A DNA stretch of 39,303 nt from an uncultured Alphaproteobacteria bacterium (GTDB lineage: Bacteria; Pseudomonadota; Alphaproteobacteria; Micropepsales; Micropepsaceae), in contig CAILUV010000087.1 in assembly GCA_903837555.1 (NCBI GenBank), forward strand, positions 1 to 39,303. The letters run 5' to 3'. This document shows, piece after piece, positions 35,929-39,303 of this stretch (positions within the stretch are counted from its first letter, which is position 1; each line of letters begins with the position of its first letter). Under the pieces are notes generated by a model. The model was not told where the DNA came from. It was given only the letters and a program-made list of their open reading frames with translations, and did not search any database. The translations under genes were made by a program, and so were the position numbers.

Positions 35929-37302
35929 TCAACGCCGACCCGGAAACATTCCGGGCGGTAATCCACCGGGCATTCCGCCCATGCCGGGCATCGTCGGCAT
36001 GCGGCCGCCTTTGCCCATTTTCTTCATCATGTCCGCCATCTGGCGGTGCATTTTGAGAAGCTTGTTCACTTCCGACACTTCCACACCGGCGCCGGCGGCG
36101 ATGCGCTTCCTGCGAGAGCCGTTGATCGAATCGGGATCGCTGCGTTCGGTCTTGGTCATCGACTGGATGATGGCTTCCTGGCGCGTGAGAATCTTGTCGT
36201 CCAGGCCCGCCGCATCGAGCTGACCCTTGATCTTGCCCACGCCCGGCAACATGCCCAGCACGCCCTTCATGCCGCCCAGCTTCTTCATCTGGTTCAGCTG
36301 CGATTTCAGGTCGTTCATGTCGAACGTACCCTTCTTCATCTTGGCGGCGAGCTTCTCCGCCTCTTCCTTGTCGATCGTCTCCGACGCCTTCTCGACCAGG
36401 CTGACAACGTCGCCCATGTCGAGGATGCGCGAAGCCACGCGCTCGGGATGGAACGCTTCCAGCGCGTCCAGCTTTTCGCCGGCGCCCAGGAACTTGATCG
36501 GCGCGCCGGTGACGAAGCGCATCGAAAGCGCCGCGCCGCCGCGGCCATCGCCATCAACGCGGGTCAGGATGATGCCGGTGACGGAGACGCGGTCGTGAAA
36601 CGACTTGGCGATGTTCACCGCGTCCTGGCCGGTCAGCGAGTCCGCGACCAGCAGGGTTTCGTGCGGGTTGACCAGCGCTTTCACGGCAGCCACTTCGGCC
36701 ATCAACTGTTCGTCGACATGCTGGCGGCCGGCGGTGTCGAGAATGACGGCGTCATAACCACCGACCTTGGCGCTCGCCATCGCGCGCTTGGCGATGTCCA
36801 GCGGGCCCTGCCCGGCAATGATCGGCAGCGTGGCAATGCCCGCCTGCTCGCCCAGCACGCGCAACTGCTCCATGGCGGCCGGACGGGTGGTGTCCAGCGA
36901 AGCCATCAGCACGCGCTTCTTTTCCTTGGTCTGCAGCAGCAGGCCCAATTTCGCGGATGTCGTGGTCTTGCCCGAACCCTGCAGACCCACCATCAGGATG
37001 GGGGCCGGGGGCGAACCGATATTCAGCGCGGCATTTTCCTGGCCCAGCGTCTCGACCAGAACGTCATGAACGATCTTGATGACCTGCTGGCCGGGCGTCA
37101 CCGAACGGATGACGTTTTCGCCAATGGCGCGCGGACGCACCTTTTCGATAAAGTCCTTCACCACCGGCAAGGCGACGTCGGCCTCGATCAGCGCGGTGCG
37201 CACTTCCGCCAACGCCGCGTCGACGTCCGCTTCGGTCAGGGCGCCACGACCGCGAAGCTTGTCGAAGACGCCACTCAGGCGGGATTGTAAGGACTCAAAC
37301 AA
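35929..37302 (-). CDS. ffh: Signal recognition particle GTPase Ffh
   Basis: SRP54 homologue that binds signal sequences and 4.5S RNA and delivers ribosomes to FtsY. 457 residues: N domain (1-85), G domain with GLQGSGKTTTSAKLG, DTAGRQHVDEQL and TRVDGDGRGGAAL, and the Met-rich M domain (about 325-457, with MKKMGKGGRMPTMPGMGGMP). The start is TTG 37302: it gives the expected MFESLQSRLSGVFDKL N-terminus, GGAG is 9 bases upstream, and the next in-frame ATG is in the G domain. First gene of the ffh-rpsP-rimM-trmD-rplS operon. Confidence 0.98.
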   Translation of the reverse strand: MFESLQSRLSGVFDKLRGRGALTEADVDAALAEVRTALIEADVALPVVKDFIEKVRPRAIGENVIRSVTPGQQVIKIVHDVLVETLGQENAALNIGSPPAPILMVGLQGSGKTTTSAKLGLLLQTKEKKRVLMASLDTTRPAAMEQLRVLGEQAGIATLPIIAGQGPLDIAKRAMASAKVGGYDAVILDTAGRQHVDEQLMAEVAAVKALVNPHETLLVADSLTGQDAVNIAKSFHDRVSVTGIILTRVDGDGRGGAALSMRFVTGAPIKFLGAGEKLDALEAFHPERVASRILDMGDVVSLVEKASETIDKEEAEKLAAKMKKGTFDMNDLKSQLNQMKKLGGMKGVLGMLPGVGKIKGQLDAAGLDDKILTRQEAIIQSMTKTERSDPDSINGSRRKRIAAGAGVEVSEVNKLLKMHRQMADMMKKMGKGGRMPTMPGMGGMPGGLPPGMFPGRR

Positions 37303-37382
37303 CCTTCAAAACTCCAGGCGGCATCGCCGCAAATTCCAACGCAGTACGCCCCAGGGGGCGCACCTGCGCTGCCTAGGGTCGA

Positions 37383-37427
37383 TCCCCCGCGCCAGGCGGG
37401 GGACCGGAAAGTCATACGGCTTTCCGG
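37383..37427. repeat. Two adjacent perfect hairpins in the ffh upstream region (REP-like)
   Basis: TCCCCCGC / GCGGGGGA (37383-37390 with 37396-37403, loop 5) is followed directly by CCGGAAAG / CTTTCCGG (37404-37411 with 37420-37427, loop 8). No T-run follows either stem, so they do not look like intrinsic terminators. The first resembles the dispersed CCCCGC...GCGGGG palindromes of high-GC proteobacteria. Confidence 0.5.
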
Positions 37428-37537
37428 AATTGCGCGGGTTTTAGGCTCCGGGGCCCGGAAAAGTCAAATATCCTTGTAATTGACAGGTTCCCCTGCCCCT
37501 TCAATGCTCGCCCAAAACAATGACCGGGAGAGCCTCA

Positions 37538-38695
37538 ATGACACATCTCAATCGCCGCCTGATGCTGGCCGGCGCCGCCGCGACCCTGCCCGGCCTGGCC
37601 CCCACTTTGGCATGGGCCCAGGAAACCAAGGCGCAGCTGGGCACCCCCCGCTCGGTGATCACCAATCCACCCCGCGATTTCGGCCCTGGCGCGCCGCCCC
37701 CCGGCTCGCCCGATCCCGATGTCATCCGGGTCGATCCCAGCTTCGGCAGTTTCCTGATCGGCCAGGCCGCCATCAAGCGGGTGTCCACCGGCTATCACTT
37801 CCTGGAAGGCCCGGCCTGGTCCGCTGTGGGCCTCTATCTGATCTTCAGCGACGTGAAGGAAGACACGCTCTATCGCTATCTGTGGGACGACGGCCAGGTG
37901 ACGGTGATGCGCAAGCCCTCCTTCTCCACCAACGGCAATTCGTTTGACTTCCAGGGCCGTCAGCTTTCGACGCAGGATTATTTCCGCCGCGTGGTGCGCT
38001 GGGAGCTGGACGGCTCGATGACCATCGTCGCCGATGCGTTCGACGGCAAGGCGCTGAACTCGCCCAACGATGTCGCGCCGCATAGGGATGGCAGCGTCTG
38101 GTTCACCGATCCGTTGTTCGGCGCCAACCTGGCCGAAGGCCATCCTGATGATGGAGACGGTCCCACCAATCCGGGCGGCCTGCGCGATCCGCGCATCGGC
38201 CATTCCGGCGTCGGGCTGATCGGTTCGATGAAGCAGGTGCTGCCCGCCAACGTCTACCGGGTCGATCCCTCGGGCCGTGTCGATCTGGTGCTGCCGTTCG
38301 AACAGGGGCTGGGGCCGAACGGCCTGTGCTTCTCGCCCGATTACACCAAGCTCTACATCATCCGCGGTGGCCGCATTCATGTCGGCGATGTGTCCGGCAA
38401 TCGTCTGACCAATGAGCGCGAATTCACCGACTGCATGGTGGACGGAATCCGCTGCGGCTCGGACGGCATGCGCGCCGACAAGGCCGGCAACATCTGGGCC
38501 AGCTCCAGCGCGCCGCTGGGCTATTGCGGTGTGACCGTGTGGAATCCCGTCGGCAAGCTTATCGGCCGCATCCGCCTGCCTGAGGGGTGCGCCAATGTCT
38601 GTTTCGGCGGCCCCAAGCGCGATCACCTGTTCATGACCGCGACCCAGTCGCTCTACATGCTCAGGGTCAATATCCAAGGCGCAGCACCGGGCTGA
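37538..38695 (+). CDS. Exported SMP-30/gluconolactonase-like protein, copy 1
   Basis: 385 residues from ATG 37538, with GGGAG 7 bases upstream. ATG 37520 is in frame but overlaps that site. The twin-arginine-like signal NRRLMLAGAAATLPG ends near AWAQ. The rest fits the SMP-30/gluconolactonase/LRE beta-propeller: VSTGYHFLEGPAWSAVGLYL, LNSPNDVAPHRDGSVWFTDP, GPNGLCFSPDYTKLYI and CGSDGMRADKAGNIW. The Glu in LEGPAW and the Asn and Asp of later motifs are the expected metal ligands. Probable periplasmic lactonase; substrate unknown. TTGACA at 37480-37485 is a candidate -35. Confidence 0.85.
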   Translation: MTHLNRRLMLAGAAATLPGLAPTLAWAQETKAQLGTPRSVITNPPRDFGPGAPPPGSPDPDVIRVDPSFGSFLIGQAAIKRVSTGYHFLEGPAWSAVGLYLIFSDVKEDTLYRYLWDDGQVTVMRKPSFSTNGNSFDFQGRQLSTQDYFRRVVRWELDGSMTIVADAFDGKALNSPNDVAPHRDGSVWFTDPLFGANLAEGHPDDGDGPTNPGGLRDPRIGHSGVGLIGSMKQVLPANVYRVDPSGRVDLVLPFEQGLGPNGLCFSPDYTKLYIIRGGRIHVGDVSGNRLTNEREFTDCMVDGIRCGSDGMRADKAGNIWASSSAPLGYCGVTVWNPVGKLIGRIRLPEGCANVCFGGPKRDHLFMTATQSLYMLRVNIQGAAPG

Positions 38696-38780
38696 CAGGC
38701 TTTCACCGCGCCGCAAGATTGACAGCCGGTTTTCGGCGGGTTCCAGTCCCTTCCAGACCAACAATATCGGGAGGGATTCC

Positions 38781-39303
38781 ATGAAATTCGATCTGTCACG
38801 CCGCGCTTTGGTCGCGGGTGCTGCCGCCATGCTGCCCACAATGGCTTTCGGACAGGCCAAGCAGCCGGCACCTGGCACCTCGGTGCTGACGGGCCGCGTC
38901 TATGGCCCCGATGCGCCCCCGATCAACTATCCCGATCCCGATATCCTGATCACCTCGCCGGAAGGCGCCAAGTGCTTCATCGGCCATTCCAACATCAAGC
39001 GCGTCGGCACCGGCATGGTGTGGGCGGAAGGTCCGGCCTGGAGCAACCAGGGCCAGTATGTGGTGTGGAGCGACGTCACCGACGATCTGCAATATCGCTA
39101 CATCTGGGAGACCGGCGAGATCACGCCGTTCCGCCGCCCCTCCTACAATTCCAACGGCAACACCTTCGACTTCCAGGGCCGCCAGATATCGGCGCAGCAT
39201 GGCCTGCGCCGCGTGGTGCGCTTCGAGCATGACGGCACGCTGACGGTGATCGCCGACAGCTATAACGGCCAGCCGCTCAACTCGCCCAACGATATCGCCG
39301 TGC
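38781..39303 (+). CDS. Exported SMP-30/gluconolactonase-like protein, copy 2 (3' end outside the window)
   Basis: The first 174 codons are present; the gene runs off the right edge. ATG 38781 has GGGAGGG 5 bases upstream. It has a Tat-like signal (LSRRALVAGAAAMLPTMAFG) and the same propeller start as copy 1: GTGMVWAEGPAWSNQG, SNGNTFDFQGRQ and LNSPNDIAV. Clear tandem paralogue of the preceding gene with 85 bases between them, probably one transcript. Confidence 0.85.
   Translation, partial: MKFDLSRRALVAGAAAMLPTMAFGQAKQPAPGTSVLTGRVYGPDAPPINYPDPDILITSPEGAKCFIGHSNIKRVGTGMVWAEGPAWSNQGQYVVWSDVTDDLQYRYIWETGEITPFRRPSYNSNGNTFDFQGRQISAQHGLRRVVRFEHDGTLTVIADSYNGQPLNSPNDIAV

Noticed and set aside
36046-37290. 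414-codon plus-strand ORF opposite ffh
   Set aside because: Antisense shadow of ffh with His/Gln/Gly-rich low-information sequence.
37535-38878. 447-codon minus-strand ORF opposite the first gluconolactonase gene
   Set aside because: Antisense shadow; the plus-strand frame has a signal peptide and clear propeller motifs.

Overview
The window is high-GC chromosomal DNA from an alphaproteobacterium. The evidence is the gene order: ruvCAB-ybgC-tolQRAB-pal-cpoB-tilS-ftsH, DUF4164-zapA-6S RNA-5-formyl-THF cyclo-ligase-ymdB divergent from tkt-gap-pgk-fba, efp-suhB, and ffh-rpsP-rimM-trmD-rplS. A Micropepsales/Rhizomicrobium-like or related lineage is my impression only. I see no tRNA, rRNA, insertion sequence, prophage, integrase, CRISPR array or plasmid gene. 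Coding density is very high and no gene-free stretch exceeds 300 bases.

Layout. 1-13 kb, almost all on the minus strand and read from right to left: yebC, a small secreted lectin-like protein, a YbaL-type K+/H+ antiporter, Holliday-junction processing (ruvC, ruvA, ruvB), the acyl-CoA thioesterase ybgC, the complete Tol-Pal envelope machine (tolQ, tolR, tolA, tolB, pal, cpoB), tilS and the 5' part of ftsH. 12.9-16.5 kb, plus strand: a small membrane protein, a mycobacterial-type AhpC/AhpD peroxide-defence pair behind a promoter with an Irr-box-like palindrome, and a TPR-2OG-Fe(II) oxygenase. 16.5-19.4 kb, minus: an extradiol ring-cleavage-type dioxygenase (YgiD), YmdB, 5-formyl-THF cyclo-ligase, 6S RNA, ZapA and a DUF4164 coiled coil. 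19.6-26.9 kb, plus: a central carbon operon (tkt, gap, pgk, class I fba) running into thiE, then efp and suhB. 26.9-32 kb: a secreted beta-sandwich protein and glutathione-dependent formaldehyde dehydrogenase (minus), an OmpA-like and a PAP2-like envelope protein (plus), then an MFS transporter and a DUF2141 protein (minus). 32-37.3 kb, minus: mdh, a HU protein and the ffh-rpsP-rimM-trmD-rplS operon. 37.5 kb to the end, plus: two tandem exported SMP-30/gluconolactonase-like proteins, the second cut by the window edge.

How it fits together. Most of the window is housekeeping: envelope constriction (Tol-Pal, ZapA), protein quality control and targeting (FtsH, Ffh), ribosome and tRNA maturation (TilS, RimM, TrmD, S16, L19, EF-P), DNA repair and central carbon flux. 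The accessory parts are small: the CVNH-like lectin, the TPR oxygenase, the exported beta-propeller lactonases, the DUF1349-like protein and the DUF2141 protein.

I do not see a convincing undescribed multi-gene system. The observations most worth checking are regulatory or structural: a textbook intrinsic terminator embedded in the first codons of thiE, an Irr-box-like operator in the ahpC promoter, competing hairpins in the HU leader, a short leader ORF overlapping the start of the TPR-oxygenase gene, and a PAP2 protein with an altered catalytic motif. Several essential genes (ftsH, ffh, probably tilS, rimM and thiE) must start at TTG or GTG, which simple ATG-based annotation would miss.
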